Of a stretch of 64,000 bases of DNA, positions 31,410-43,272 are shown in pieces. How positions within the stretch are numbered: position 1 is the stretch's first letter; each line of letters starts with the position of its first letter. This DNA comes from Acidimicrobiaceae bacterium (GTDB lineage Bacteria > Actinomycetota > Acidimicrobiia > Acidimicrobiales > RAAP-2), in NCBI GenBank assembly GCA_003162475.1, contig PMOI01000016.1, positions 283,700 through 347,699 of the forward strand, read 5' to 3'. Under the pieces are notes generated by a model, which did not search any database, was not told where the DNA came from, and was given only the letters and a program-made list of their open reading frames with translations. The translations under genes were made by a program, and so were the position numbers.

Positions 31410-33020
31410 TTACGCCGTCTTGGTGGGGCGACGACGCGGAATCGATCGTATGAACATCGCGGCGACGAGTCCCACGGCGCCCACGCACGCCCCGATGACG
31501 AAGGACGCGTGAAACGTCGCGAGGAGCGCCGGGCCGGCGTGCGCGTGGCTCAGATCGCGGCGACGAGCGATCGACTGCTGCACCGTCTCGAGCACCTGAA
31601 TGCCCGCCACCTCGCCCACTTGCATGGCGAGTAACTGAGCGGCCGACATCACGCCGAACTCGCTGACCTTCACTTCGTTGGCCATCACCGAACTCGACGA
31701 GGGCATCGCGACCCCCATGCCAAGGCCCGAGAGCGCGAGCGCAAGCGCCACCACCCACGCACCAGAACTGGGTTGGAGCATCGCGAACAGACCCATGGAC
31801 GCCGTCAAGAACGCCGCCCCCGCGACGGCGCTGATTCGTTCGCCGATGCGCACCGCGACGTAGCCCGCGATGGGCGACGAGAGGGCGAAGGTGAGTGGCC
31901 GCGCGACGGCGAGCGCCCCGACGCGCGGAATCGAGTAGCCGTACCCCTGCTCCATGAGCAAAGGGAACAAGAAGAAGGCGCCGAAGTAGGCGAAGTTCGC
32001 AGTACCACGAAGGATCATCGGCATGGCGAAGTTTCGCCGTCGAAAGTAGTACGCGGGGATGAGCGGATTCTCGGCGTGGTGCAAGCGGTAGATGAAGAGC
32101 GTCGTCGAGGCGACGCTGAGGACGAACATGGCGAGCGTCCAGCGACTCGTCCAGCCCAGCGAGGGACCGACCGACAGGCCAAGCATCAACATCGTGACCG
32201 CGATCGAGAGCGACCAACTCCCGAGCCAGTCCATCTGCTTGAACTCTCGTCGCGCGCGCGCCTTCTTCTCGGCTTCGTCGACGTCGGACTCGCGTCGGCG
32301 CGGCAGGACCGTGATCACAACGAGAAAGGCCACGACGATGAGGATGAGCTGGAACCAGAAGAGCGCGCGCCACCCGAAGGCCGCGATGATGGGTGAGCCG
32401 AGCGACACACCTATGACGGGTCCCCCGGCCCCGATGAGACTCCACCACCCCATCGCCTTCACCCGTTCTTCGCGAGAGAAGACCATGTTGATGAGTGCCC
32501 CCGAGGCGGTGCCGGTAGCGGCGCCCTGCACGCCGTCGAGCGTTCGCGCGAAGAGCAGCATGTCGACGTTGTGCGAGAGCGCGGTCAAGATCGCCGAGAC
32601 CATCGCGCCGATGAGCCCGAAGAGGTAGAGACGGCGGTGACCGTAGATGTCGCCGGTCTTGCCGAGCATGGGCGCGGCCAGTCCGTAGGCGAGCAGCGGT
32701 CCAACCATGGTCCACGTGAGGACGGTGACCGAGGTATGGAACTGCGTCGCGACCGTGGGCAGCGCCACGATGAAGACGGTGAAGGTGAAGTTGAGCGCGA
32801 AGAGTCCCGCGAGCAACGACCACAGGACCCACCAGGGGTAACGCGACGACGCGGCGGCACGGTCCTGGACGCGTTCGCGAAGCAGCAGGAACCAGTTGAG
32901 GTCGCTGCCCGCTTCGCTGCCGAGCGTGCCAAAGGCCGCGCTCGCCGGGTCGCTTCGGGCGTTTAGGAGTCCGTCAGGATCCTCGCGGTCGAGGCGCGCC
33001 TGCGGGCGCTCGTCGCTCAC
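31410..33020 (-). CDS. MFS transporter, DHA2-type drug efflux
   Basis: Integral membrane exporter (536 aa) with about 14 predicted helices, as in DHA2 proton-coupled drug exporters. MFS motif A-like GKTGDIYGHRRLYLFGLIGAM follows helix 2, and motif C-like GPVIGVSLGSPII is in helix 5. The N-terminal 55 residues and the loop RRRESDVDEAEKKARARREFKQ are cytoplasmic and charged. The GTG start overlaps the SDR stop by one base (TAGTG). The substrate is not predictable. Confidence 0.88.
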   Translation of the reverse strand: MSDERPQARLDREDPDGLLNARSDPASAAFGTLGSEAGSDLNWFLLLRERVQDRAAASSRYPWWVLWSLLAGLFALNFTFTVFIVALPTVATQFHTSVTVLTWTMVGPLLAYGLAAPMLGKTGDIYGHRRLYLFGLIGAMVSAILTALSHNVDMLLFARTLDGVQGAATGTASGALINMVFSREERVKAMGWWSLIGAGGPVIGVSLGSPIIAAFGWRALFWFQLILIVVAFLVVITVLPRRRESDVDEAEKKARARREFKQMDWLGSWSLSIAVTMLMLGLSVGPSLGWTSRWTLAMFVLSVASTTLFIYRLHHAENPLIPAYYFRRRNFAMPMILRGTANFAYFGAFFLFPLLMEQGYGYSIPRVGALAVARPLTFALSSPIAGYVAVRIGERISAVAGAAFLTASMGLFAMLQPSSGAWVVALALALSGLGMGVAMPSSSSVMANEVKVSEFGVMSAAQLLAMQVGEVAGIQVLETVQQSIARRRDLSHAHAGPALLATFHASFVIGACVGAVGLVAAMFIRSIPRRRPTKTA

Positions 33021-33895
33021 TAGTACAGCGTGGGCAGTTGCGCTGCGAGTTCACTCACCGACCAGCGGTCGTCCTTTTCGAGCGTCGTGGTCATCGTCCA
33101 GTTCTGGAACCTTCGAATCGTGCCGCCTTGGACGAAGAAGACCTGTCCGGTCGCCGCGCAGTCCTCCATGGCCAACGTCGCCACGAGGGGCGAGATGTTG
33201 GCCGGGTCCCACACATCGAAGACGGCGGCGTCGGAGGGCTTCACGACGTAGTCCGACAGTCCCGGCGTGGACTCGGTCATGCGCGTGCGCGCGGCCGGGG
33301 CGATGGCGTTCACTCGTACGCCGTAGCGCCCGAGCTCCTCGGCAGCGATGACGCTCAGTGCGGCGATGCCGGCCTTCGCGGCGCCGTAGTTGGACTGGCC
33401 GACGTTTCCCAAGAGTCCCGAGGTCGACGAGGTGTTGATCACCGAGGCGCGTACGACATTGCCGGCCTTAGCCTGTTCACGCCAGTAGTTCGCGGCGTGG
33501 TGCAGGGGTACGAAGTGACCCTTCAGGTGCACGTTGATCACCGCGTCCCAGTCCTCTTCGCTCAGATTCACGAGCACGCGGTCACGCAGGATGCCCGCGT
33601 TATTGACCAGCACGTGAAGTTCGCCAAACGCTTCCAGCGCGCTTTGCACCAATCGTTCACCACCGTCCCACGTCGCAACGTTGTCGTGGTTCGCCAGTGC
33701 TTGGCCGCCCATCGCCTCGATCTCGGCGACGACTTCCTCGGCCGGCGTGGCCTCGCCCGTGGACCCGTCGAGACCGCCCCCGAGGTCGTTCACGACGACC
33801 TTGGCACCCTCGGCGGCAAAGAGCAGCGCGTGTTCGCGTCCGATGCCGCGACCAGCGCCGGTGATGATGGCAACGCGACCGTCAAGTGCTCCCAT
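33020..33895 (-). CDS. Short-chain dehydrogenase, (3R)-hydroxyacyl-CoA dehydrogenase-like
   Basis: SDR (291 aa) with cofactor loop TGAGRGIG, the long insert VVVNDLGGGLDGSTGEATPAEEVV, NNAG, the Ser/Tyr/Lys catalytic set in NTSSTSG and NYGAAKAG, and a C-terminal extension with FFVQGGTIRRFQNW. The NDLGGG insert is typical of MFE-2-type hydroxyacyl-CoA dehydrogenases of fatty acid or steroid side-chain oxidation. GAGGGGG precedes ATG 33895, and a TACAAT-like -10 is about 30 nt upstream. It is the first gene of the unit running into gatCAB. Confidence 0.88.
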   Translation of the reverse strand: MGALDGRVAIITGAGRGIGREHALLFAAEGAKVVVNDLGGGLDGSTGEATPAEEVVAEIEAMGGQALANHDNVATWDGGERLVQSALEAFGELHVLVNNAGILRDRVLVNLSEEDWDAVINVHLKGHFVPLHHAANYWREQAKAGNVVRASVINTSSTSGLLGNVGQSNYGAAKAGIAALSVIAAEELGRYGVRVNAIAPAARTRMTESTPGLSDYVVKPSDAAVFDVWDPANISPLVATLAMEDCAATGQVFFVQGGTIRRFQNWTMTTTLEKDDRWSVSELAAQLPTLY

Positions 33896-33949
33896 GGGGC
33901 CCCCTCGTAAAGTTGTGTTGCACCGATTGTACCGACGAACGCGGTTCTC

Positions 33950-34246
33950 TCAGTTCTGACCTCGGCGCCAAAAGTACGGGGGCCTCGCGTGCGCGTGGTA
34001 GTGGTCGGGGATGTTGCGCATGTGGTCGTCGATCGTCCATGGCGTCGTGGCGAACTCCTCGTTCGCCACGACCGAGAGCACCTCGTGCAAATGGCGCTTC
34101 ACGTCGGGCGACGGCGCAGCGTCGTGTACTCGCCAGACGACCATGGGCACGAGGCAGATCTCACAGTCACCGATCCAACAAGTCTCGTCTTCGAAGTAAC
34201 GCTTGGTGACAACGGCGGCCGCGCAGAGCTCGCAGCCCGCGCTCAT
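33950..34246 (-). CDS. Small conserved CxxC protein coupled to the PASTA kinase-like gene
   Basis: Unrecognised 98 aa soluble protein. It has CELC at residues 5-8 and CWIGDCEIC near 23-31, a possible four-Cys metal site, and a His-rich tail (NIPDHYHAHARPPYFWRR). The start ATG 34246 overlaps the stop of the kinase-like gene (ATGA), so the two are translationally coupled. In-frame codons further upstream lie inside the kinase gene. The context suggests a function linked to that receptor; none is assigned. Confidence 0.75.
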   Translation of the reverse strand: MSAGCELCAAAVVTKRYFEDETCWIGDCEICLVPMVVWRVHDAAPSPDVKRHLHEVLSVVANEEFATTPWTIDDHMRNIPDHYHAHARPPYFWRRGQN

Positions 34247-36108
34247 TGAACGGTCAAGACGACGGTGGACTCGTAGGGCACCATCGTGCCCGCGACGGGG
34301 CTCTCCGAGACGACTTTTGTCCACTTCGGCGAGTTCGAATTAGGCCCGACCGTCTTGTAGTACAGCGAGGCCTTCTTAAACGCGGCTCCCACCTGGGCCT
34401 GGTTGTCGCCAACGACGTTCGGCACGGCCCGCACTCCCTGACCGGCGAGGGTCGTCGTAGTCGTCGGCGTTGCCGACGTCGTGGTCGTCGTAGGCGGAGC
34501 GGTCGTCGTCGTGGACGCCGCCGGTCCCTTCGAGACCGAGAGCACGACACTCGCGTGCAACGGCACCGCGAGGGGGTTCTGACCCTTGTTATAGACCACG
34601 CGCGCGACGCCGTTGATTGGCACCGTTGCTGAGAAGATGGCGGCCGTCGCCGGGCAGGTCGCCCCTACGTGCAGGGCCGAGAGTTGCGCGGTGGCCGCGG
34701 CGCAGGACTTGCCGACCAGGTTGGTGGGCATCGTCACGAGCACGGGTCCCTTCGAGACGCTCGCCGTGATGGTCGTCCCCGACTTGGCCGAGGTACCAGA
34801 GGCGGGTGACTGCGTGACGATGTTCCCCACCGGCACGCTCGCCGAGAACACGTGTTGCGTCACGCTCAACGTGTAACCGTCGTTCTTCAGGACCGTTGAC
34901 TCTTGAGCGACACTGTGGCCGACCAGATTGGGCACGACGTGACTTTTCGTAAACAGCCCGGACTTCCACGCCGCTCCCGCTGCGATGAGGACGACGACGA
35001 GCACGAGCACCGCGATGATCAGTCCCCATCGACGTGGGTCGCTCGGCATGTCGTACTGACTTCGTTCGAAGCGTGGCGTACGCCCGACCGGTCCGCGCGG
35101 GCCGCCCGTCGTGAACGCGCCCGACCCGACGTTGGCGCGACTGCGAGGTGCGCGAGTGAAACCGCCCGGCGCGTTCGGCGACGCGCCGACGATCTGATCG
35201 GCTGACGGCGCTTGAAAGCCAATCGAACGACGTACCTCCTGTGGCGCGAACTGTGCGAGCAACGGCAACTCCTCCGAACCCGGACGCACGACGACGGGCG
35301 CGGCGTCGTTGACGGCGGCGCCGAGTCGCGCCGAGAGCTGTTCGGCGTCGAGGCGAAGTCGTGGGTCGGGCACGGCCGCTTGGGCGAGGATCATGTCGAG
35401 GGATCCGAGTTCCAGTCGAACGGGCAGGGGCGTGTCGAGTCGGGCGCGAAGAATCGCTTCGGGCGTCGTGCCCTCGTAGGCCGCGCTACCCGTAATGGCC
35501 TCGAAGAGGATCAGCGCCAGCGCGTAGACGTCGCTCTCGGAGGTGGCGGGTTCGTCAATCGCCTGTTCGGGCGAGAGATATCGGGCGTCGTCGAGGGTCA
35601 TGCTCTCGCGGTAGTTCGCCGCCAGCCCGGCGAGGGCAACGTCGCTCACGCGCACCTGGCCCTCGGCATCAAAAAGCAGTTTCGAAGGAGACAGCGAGCC
35701 GAGGATGAATCCCTGCTCGTGTAGGTACGCGAGCGCACTCGCGACGTCGCGGCCGAGCCGCGCGCCGTCGTCGATGCTGAATCGCCGTCCCGCGCTGAGG
35801 ACGTCCTCAAGCGATCCCCCGCTCAGATACTCGCTGATCATGAAGATCGCGCCGGACTCCTGGCCACCGTCGTACACCCGAGCGAGGTGGGGATGGCTGA
35901 GGGTGGCGGCGCGGATGATGTGGTCGCGAAACGCTCGTCGAATCTCTTCGTGCGCCGCGAGGTCGGCGAGGAGAACCTTTACCACGACGCGGCGGTGCAG
36001 CGAGAGGTCTTCGGCGACGTAGACCTCGGCGGTCTGGCCAACGCCCAACAGATCGCGGATACGGTAGCGACCGGCGAGCGTGTAGTCGGGTGAGAAGGTA
36101 GGCGCCAT
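34243..36108 (-). CDS. PASTA-domain Ser/Thr kinase homologue, predicted pseudokinase
   Basis: Membrane receptor of PknB architecture (621 aa): kinase domain about 12-280, basic/Pro-rich juxtamembrane segment, one membrane helix near 360-380 and three extracellular PASTA repeats, with a Thr/Pro-rich linker between repeats 2 and 3. The glycine loop GVGQTAEV (22-29) and K44 are kept. The HRD position reads L136-G137-S138, the catalytic-loop Asn is K143, DFG is D156-V157-A158, and the alpha-C Glu position appears to be His63. Catalytic Asp is therefore absent. It probably senses cell-wall fragments and acts as a scaffold or partner of another kinase; that role is inference. Confidence 0.9.
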   Translation of the reverse strand: MAPTFSPDYTLAGRYRIRDLLGVGQTAEVYVAEDLSLHRRVVVKVLLADLAAHEEIRRAFRDHIIRAATLSHPHLARVYDGGQESGAIFMISEYLSGGSLEDVLSAGRRFSIDDGARLGRDVASALAYLHEQGFILGSLSPSKLLFDAEGQVRVSDVALAGLAANYRESMTLDDARYLSPEQAIDEPATSESDVYALALILFEAITGSAAYEGTTPEAILRARLDTPLPVRLELGSLDMILAQAAVPDPRLRLDAEQLSARLGAAVNDAAPVVVRPGSEELPLLAQFAPQEVRRSIGFQAPSADQIVGASPNAPGGFTRAPRSRANVGSGAFTTGGPRGPVGRTPRFERSQYDMPSDPRRWGLIIAVLVLVVVLIAAGAAWKSGLFTKSHVVPNLVGHSVAQESTVLKNDGYTLSVTQHVFSASVPVGNIVTQSPASGTSAKSGTTITASVSKGPVLVTMPTNLVGKSCAAATAQLSALHVGATCPATAAIFSATVPINGVARVVYNKGQNPLAVPLHASVVLSVSKGPAASTTTTAPPTTTTTSATPTTTTTLAGQGVRAVPNVVGDNQAQVGAAFKKASLYYKTVGPNSNSPKWTKVVSESPVAGTMVPYESTVVLTVQ

Positions 36109-36132
36109 CGGCTAAACCATAGTAAGGAAGTC

Positions 36133-39221
<3,089 letters not shown>

Positions 39222-39227
39222 CCCACT

Positions 39228-39233
39228 AGTCTG
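39228..39233 (-). promoter_or_regulatory. -10-like element of mnmA
   Basis: CAGACT on the minus strand, 6 nt before the mnmA GTG. The same hexamer at the same distance precedes the aldehyde dehydrogenase at 41777. Confidence 0.35.
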
Positions 39234-39249
39234 CCAGGCGAAACGAGGC

Positions 39250-40416
39250 CTACGCCTCGGCCCTCAGTCGATAGACCACCGAGGAAAGAATCCCGATCAG
39301 CGCGTCGACGTCGTGATCGGTGGTTTCGGGCCCCATGGAGAATCGAACGGAGCCCCGAGCGCGTTCGGGCGAGACGCCCATCGCCTCGAGGACGTGGCTC
39401 TGGGTCGCGGCGCCGCTTGAACAACTCGCCGCGGCGGACGCGCACACACCTTCTTGGTCCAACAAGAAGAGCAGCTCGTCGCTGGCAAGTCCTTCGAAGG
39501 TCACGTGCACCGTGCCGGGCACGCGCGACGCGCCGGACGCCGTTATGGCGCAGCCCGGGAGGAAACTCAGCGCGGCCGTCAACTTGTGCTGGTAGTCGAG
39601 CACGCGGTCGGTCACGTCGGCTAATTCGTCTTTGGTGACGCGAAGCGCCGCCGCGAGGCCCACGACCGCGGCGACGTCGACGGTGCCGCCGCGGCGACCA
39701 CGTTCCTGTCCCCCGCCGGGCGTGACCGCGTCCAGTCCGACTTCGCCACGAAGTACGAGGGCGCCAGCGTTGACGGGACCACCGAGTTTGTGCGCGCAGA
39801 TTGAAATCATGTCCGAGGTCGCGGTGATGGTGGGCAAACTCAACCACGGCGCGGCCGCGACCGCGTCACTATGCGTCGTGACGCCGCCGGCGATGACGCT
39901 CTTCGCGATCGAGTTCACTCCGTCGAGCGGCTGGCGTATACCGGTCTCGTTGTTCACCGCCATCACGCTGACGATCGCCGTGTCGTCGCTCAAGAGCTCG
40001 TGCAGCGAGTCGAGGTCTACGACACCTTCGACGTCCACGTCGACGTAGCGTACGCTCACGTCCTCGTAGTCGCGCGCCATCATCTCGGCCGCGTCGGAAA
40101 CGGCGTGGTGCTCGATCTTCGAGATCACGATCTCGGAGCGAGCGTTCGTTCGGCGGTGGTGATTCGTCACGCCCACGATCGCCAAGTGACACGACTCGGT
40201 GCCTCCGGCAGTGAAGATGACGCCTCCGGGCTTGGCGCCGACGAAGTCAGCCACGACGTCGCGCGCTTCTTCCACGGCCCGTCGCGCGTCACGCGCGGCA
40301 CGGTGACTACCCGAGGGGTTCCCCACGACGCCACGCTGCCAGGGCGCCATGGCTTCGGTGACTTCGTCGCGGCGCGGCGCTGACGCCGCGTGGTCGAAGT
40401 AGTACTGCTCGGTCAT
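39250..40416 (-). CDS. Cysteine desulfurase (NifS/IscS family)
   Basis: PLP enzyme (388 aa) that takes sulfur from cysteine for tRNA thiolation or Fe-S clusters. N-terminal YYFDHAASAPRRDEV, PLP Lys in ISICAHKLGGPVNAGALV, and persulfide Cys in EGVCASAAASCSSGAATQSHVL are present, the last being the IscS/NifS-type loop. Its ATG overlaps the upstream aldehyde dehydrogenase stop (ATGA), and mnmA follows after 28 nt. The order desulfurase-mnmA-ligA is shared with M. tuberculosis (iscS-trmU-ligA). Confidence 0.94.
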   Translation of the reverse strand: MTEQYYFDHAASAPRRDEVTEAMAPWQRGVVGNPSGSHRAARDARRAVEEARDVVADFVGAKPGGVIFTAGGTESCHLAIVGVTNHHRRTNARSEIVISKIEHHAVSDAAEMMARDYEDVSVRYVDVDVEGVVDLDSLHELLSDDTAIVSVMAVNNETGIRQPLDGVNSIAKSVIAGGVTTHSDAVAAAPWLSLPTITATSDMISICAHKLGGPVNAGALVLRGEVGLDAVTPGGGQERGRRGGTVDVAAVVGLAAALRVTKDELADVTDRVLDYQHKLTAALSFLPGCAITASGASRVPGTVHVTFEGLASDELLFLLDQEGVCASAAASCSSGAATQSHVLEAMGVSPERARGSVRFSMGPETTDHDVDALIGILSSVVYRLRAEA

Positions 40417-41777
40417 GCGACAAAGAATGACTTCTGATTCGTGAACTCACGCGCGCCGAATGCCGAGAGCTCACGACCAAAGCCCGACTGCTTCGTCCCG
40501 CCAAAGGGCAACTCGTTCATCGAGGCAACGATGGCGTTCGCGAAGACGGTACCCACGTCGAGTCCGGCGATGGCTTCGTCGATCTCATTCTTGTCGGTGG
40601 CCCATACCGCACCACCGAGTCCCCACGGCGTGTCGTTGGCCACACGTATCGCGTCGGCGAGATCGTCCGCCACCAGCACCACCGCGACAGGCCCGAAAAG
40701 CTCTTCGCAGCCCGCGCGCGAGTCGCGCGGCACGTTCGTGAGCACCGTCGCGGGATAATAGAAGCCCGTACGATCGGGCACCGAACCACCGGCCAGCGCC
40801 GTCGCGCCCTTGTCGAGCGAGGTCGAGACCTGTGCGGCCAGTTCATCGCGCTGAGCTCTCGAGACCAAAGGTCCAAGTTCGGTCGCGGGGTCCATGGGGT
40901 CACCCATTCGTACGGCACCCATCGCCGCCGCGTAGAGCTCGAGAAATTCGTCAGCCCTCTCTCGCACGACGATGAAGCGCTTTGAGGCAATGCAGGCCTG
41001 TCCGTTGTTCTGGATCCGCGCGGTGACCGCCATCGGCACCGTTCGCTCCATGTCCGCCGAGCTCGCCACGATGAAGGGGTCCGAACCGCCAAGTTCGAGA
41101 ACGCACTTTTTCAAGTGTTTGCCCGCTAATTCGCCAACGGAGCGTCCCGCCCGATCCGAACCCGTCAACGACACCGCGACGACGCGAGGGTCGCCGATGA
41201 TGTCAGACACTGCGTCGTGACCGACGAACGTCGTGCTGAGAACGCCGGGCGTGAAGCCCGCGCGCACGAAGAGGTCCTCCAAGTAGCTGGCGCACCCCGG
41301 AAGGTTCGACGCGTGCTTGAAGACCACCACGTTGCCGGCCATCAGCGTCGGCACCGCCTGACGAACGACCTGCCACAGCGGGAAGTTCCACGGCATCACC
41401 GAGAAGATCACGCCGATCGGGTCGAATCGAACACCACTGCGCGATCCATTGGTGGGCAGACTCTCTTCGCGCAGCAGCGACTCCGCGTGTTCAGCGAAGT
41501 AGCGCATGGTCATCACGCACTTCATGGCTTCACCCTTGGCGGCGGCGAAGGTCTTACCCATCTCGCTCGTCATCAGCTCGGCGACGACCGGAATTTCACT
41601 GTCGAGCAGATCGGCGGCGCTCTTCATGGCCCGCCCTCGCTCAGCGAAGGACATCTTCTTCCAACTCTGGAAGGCCCGCGACGCCGTCTCGAGTATCTGA
41701 TCGACCTCCTCGGGTGTGTGGTTCGGGATCTCGGAGATGACTTGTTCCGTGGCTGGATTTATGGCGACAAAGGGCAT
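40413..41777 (-). CDS. NAD(P)-dependent aldehyde dehydrogenase, succinic semialdehyde type
   Basis: Aldehyde dehydrogenase (454 aa) closest by motif to short succinate-semialdehyde dehydrogenases. It has VMPWNFPLWQVVR, the general base Glu in LELGGSDPFIV, catalytic Cys in NNGQACIASKRF, and the C-terminal ELPFGGTKQSGFGRE. It is the first gene of the unit leading to the desulfurase and mnmA. CAGACT is exactly 6 nt before ATG 41777 and no ribosome-binding site is visible. Confidence 0.9.
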   Translation of the reverse strand: MPFVAINPATEQVISEIPNHTPEEVDQILETASRAFQSWKKMSFAERGRAMKSAADLLDSEIPVVAELMTSEMGKTFAAAKGEAMKCVMTMRYFAEHAESLLREESLPTNGSRSGVRFDPIGVIFSVMPWNFPLWQVVRQAVPTLMAGNVVVFKHASNLPGCASYLEDLFVRAGFTPGVLSTTFVGHDAVSDIIGDPRVVAVSLTGSDRAGRSVGELAGKHLKKCVLELGGSDPFIVASSADMERTVPMAVTARIQNNGQACIASKRFIVVRERADEFLELYAAAMGAVRMGDPMDPATELGPLVSRAQRDELAAQVSTSLDKGATALAGGSVPDRTGFYYPATVLTNVPRDSRAGCEELFGPVAVVLVADDLADAIRVANDTPWGLGGAVWATDKNEIDEAIAGLDVGTVFANAIVASMNELPFGGTKQSGFGRELSAFGAREFTNQKSFFVA

Positions 41778-41781
41778 AGCC

Positions 41782-43032
41782 CTAGTCTGCCAGTAAAACC
41801 ACCGATTGCGTCGCGGGCGAACCCATTTCGTCCCAGAAATCGGGGTTAAAAAACTTTAGGCCAACGAGTACGAGCACGAGCAACCCCGACGCGACGAGCG
41901 TCACGTGGCGAACGCCGAAACTCTTCGCCAAGTCGGCCTGGACGAACGCTCCCAAGGGATAGAACATCGACAACGAGAGGGTGTAGAGGGCGAGAATTCT
42001 CGAACGCTCCGCGCGCGGGGCGTGGACCTGGACCGAGGTATTGAGCCCCGTAAGCGTGCCCATGTACGAACCGCCCAAGATGACCATCGCGGCCATCGCG
42101 CAACCGAGGTTGGGCGCGATCGCGTACAACGCGAGCGCCACCGCGACACAACCAATCGAACCGCGCAGGACCCTAAGCCGCGACGTGCGTTTAGCGATGG
42201 TGGGCAGTGTCAACGCCGCGACGACCGCACCGACGCCTTGCGCCGTGACCAACCACGTCGTGCCGATCTTGCCCGAGTGCAACACGATGATGGCCATCGC
42301 GGGCACAAGAGCGATGAAGGGACTCGCGATGATTGCCACGGTCCCGACGCCCAGAATCGGATTCCGACAACCCTTCACGCCCCAGGCACGTTTCGCGCCG
42401 TGCCACGTTTCAGCGAAGAAGCGTACCTTCGTCGTCTTCTTGGGTCGGGGCGCACTTCGAACGAAAGAGAAGACCACTAACACGAAGATGAACGACGCGG
42501 CGTTCAGCGCGAAACACAGTCCCACCGATCCGAGCACCAACGCTAGGGAGGCGCACACCGGACCGATGATGCGGCCGAGGTTGAACTGGGCCGAGGAGAG
42601 CGACACCGCGGCGAGCACTTCGTCGCTGTCGACGAGGTCGGGGAGCAACGACTGCCACGCCGACCACGAAGCTGAGCCGCAGAGCCCCTCGGCGACGGCA
42701 AGGTAACAGGCCAACGCCGGCGAGAGATGATGCGTCAAGGCCGCGACGGCGAGAGCGCTCGCGGTGGCGGCCATGATCAAGTTGTTGATTTGGATCCAGC
42801 GTTGGCGACTCCAACGATCCGCGACGACCCCGCCGATCGGCGCGCCAATGATGGCGGGCGTCCACGCGGCCACGGTCAAGAGACCGAGCCAGAGAGGGTT
42901 CTTCGTGGTCTCGGTGAGGTAGATACCGAGCGCGACGCTCTGCATCCAAGTTCCGGTCGACGAGACGAACGACGACGTCATCGCCAAAGCGAAACTTCGA
43001 TGTCGTAGTGGTGCCAACGAAGCCAACGCCAT
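41782..43032 (-). CDS. MFS transporter (EntS/MFS_3-like)
   Basis: Integral membrane transporter (416 aa, about 12 helices) resembling enterobactin-exporter-type MFS proteins: LRHRSFALAMTSSFVSSTGTWMQSVALGIYL at the start and motif A-like GVVADRWSRQRWIQINN after helix 2. The cytoplasmic central loop has RSAPRPKKTTKVRF. ATG 43032 is preceded by TAGGTT 8 nt upstream. It ends 4 nt before the ATG of the convergently unrelated aldehyde dehydrogenase on the same strand. The substrate is unknown. Confidence 0.88.
   Translation of the reverse strand: MALASLAPLRHRSFALAMTSSFVSSTGTWMQSVALGIYLTETTKNPLWLGLLTVAAWTPAIIGAPIGGVVADRWSRQRWIQINNLIMAATASALAVAALTHHLSPALACYLAVAEGLCGSASWSAWQSLLPDLVDSDEVLAAVSLSSAQFNLGRIIGPVCASLALVLGSVGLCFALNAASFIFVLVVFSFVRSAPRPKKTTKVRFFAETWHGAKRAWGVKGCRNPILGVGTVAIIASPFIALVPAMAIIVLHSGKIGTTWLVTAQGVGAVVAALTLPTIAKRTSRLRVLRGSIGCVAVALALYAIAPNLGCAMAAMVILGGSYMGTLTGLNTSVQVHAPRAERSRILALYTLSLSMFYPLGAFVQADLAKSFGVRHVTLVASGLLVLVLVGLKFFNPDFWDEMGSPATQSVVLLAD
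41784..41789 (-). promoter_or_regulatory. -10-like element of the aldehyde dehydrogenase unit
   Basis: CAGACT on the minus strand, 6 nt before ATG 41777. A leaderless start is predicted. Confidence 0.4.
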
Positions 43033-43068
43033 GAGTACCCAACCTACCGGGATTGGCGAAAACTCAAC

Positions 43069-43203
43069 CTACTCTTCGGGTGACGACTCGCCCTTGCTAC
43101 GACGCGGTCGAAGCGCGAACCACCACACGGAGATGATGGTCGCCAACGCGCCCAACACGCCGATACTCGATTTGACGGTTTTCGCTCTGCTCTTGTCGGC
43201 CAC
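43069..43203 (-). CDS. Small single-span membrane protein
   Basis: A 44 aa frame starting at GTG 43203 (MADKSRAKTVKSSIGV...). A basic N-terminus is followed by one hydrophobic span GVLGALATIISVWWFAL, then a basic tail RPRRSKGESSPEE, predicting a cytoplasm-facing small membrane protein. TACGAT exactly 6 nt upstream supports the start. No family was recognised. Confidence 0.55.
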   Translation of the reverse strand: MADKSRAKTVKSSIGVLGALATIISVWWFALRPRRSKGESSPEE

Positions 43204-43209
43204 GACCCC

Positions 43210-43215
43210 ATCGTA
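43210..43215 (-). promoter_or_regulatory. -10-like element of the small membrane protein gene
   Basis: TACGAT on the minus strand, 6 nt before GTG 43203. Confidence 0.4.
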
Positions 43216-43222
43216 CCGAGCA

Positions 43223-43253
43223 GAACGCCGGGGGCAATGCGCCCCCGGCGTTC
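43223..43253 (-). terminator. Hairpin downstream of the YceI gene
   Basis: GAACGCCGGGGGC and GCCCCCGGCGTTC form a perfect 13 bp stem around AATGC, 20 nt after the YceI stop. It has no U-tract, as is common in high-GC actinobacteria. It separates YceI from the small membrane protein gene. Confidence 0.75.
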
Positions 43254-43272
43254 GTACCACGGGTGAGGCGTG

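Noticed and set aside
30637..32832. 731-residue open frame on the minus strand extending the hydrolase upstream
   Set aside because: The upstream 480 residues are Arg/His-rich and antisense-like in frame with MFS coding; the MFS gene on the same strand is clearly the real gene. GGAGG-ATG at 31386 marks the hydrolase start.
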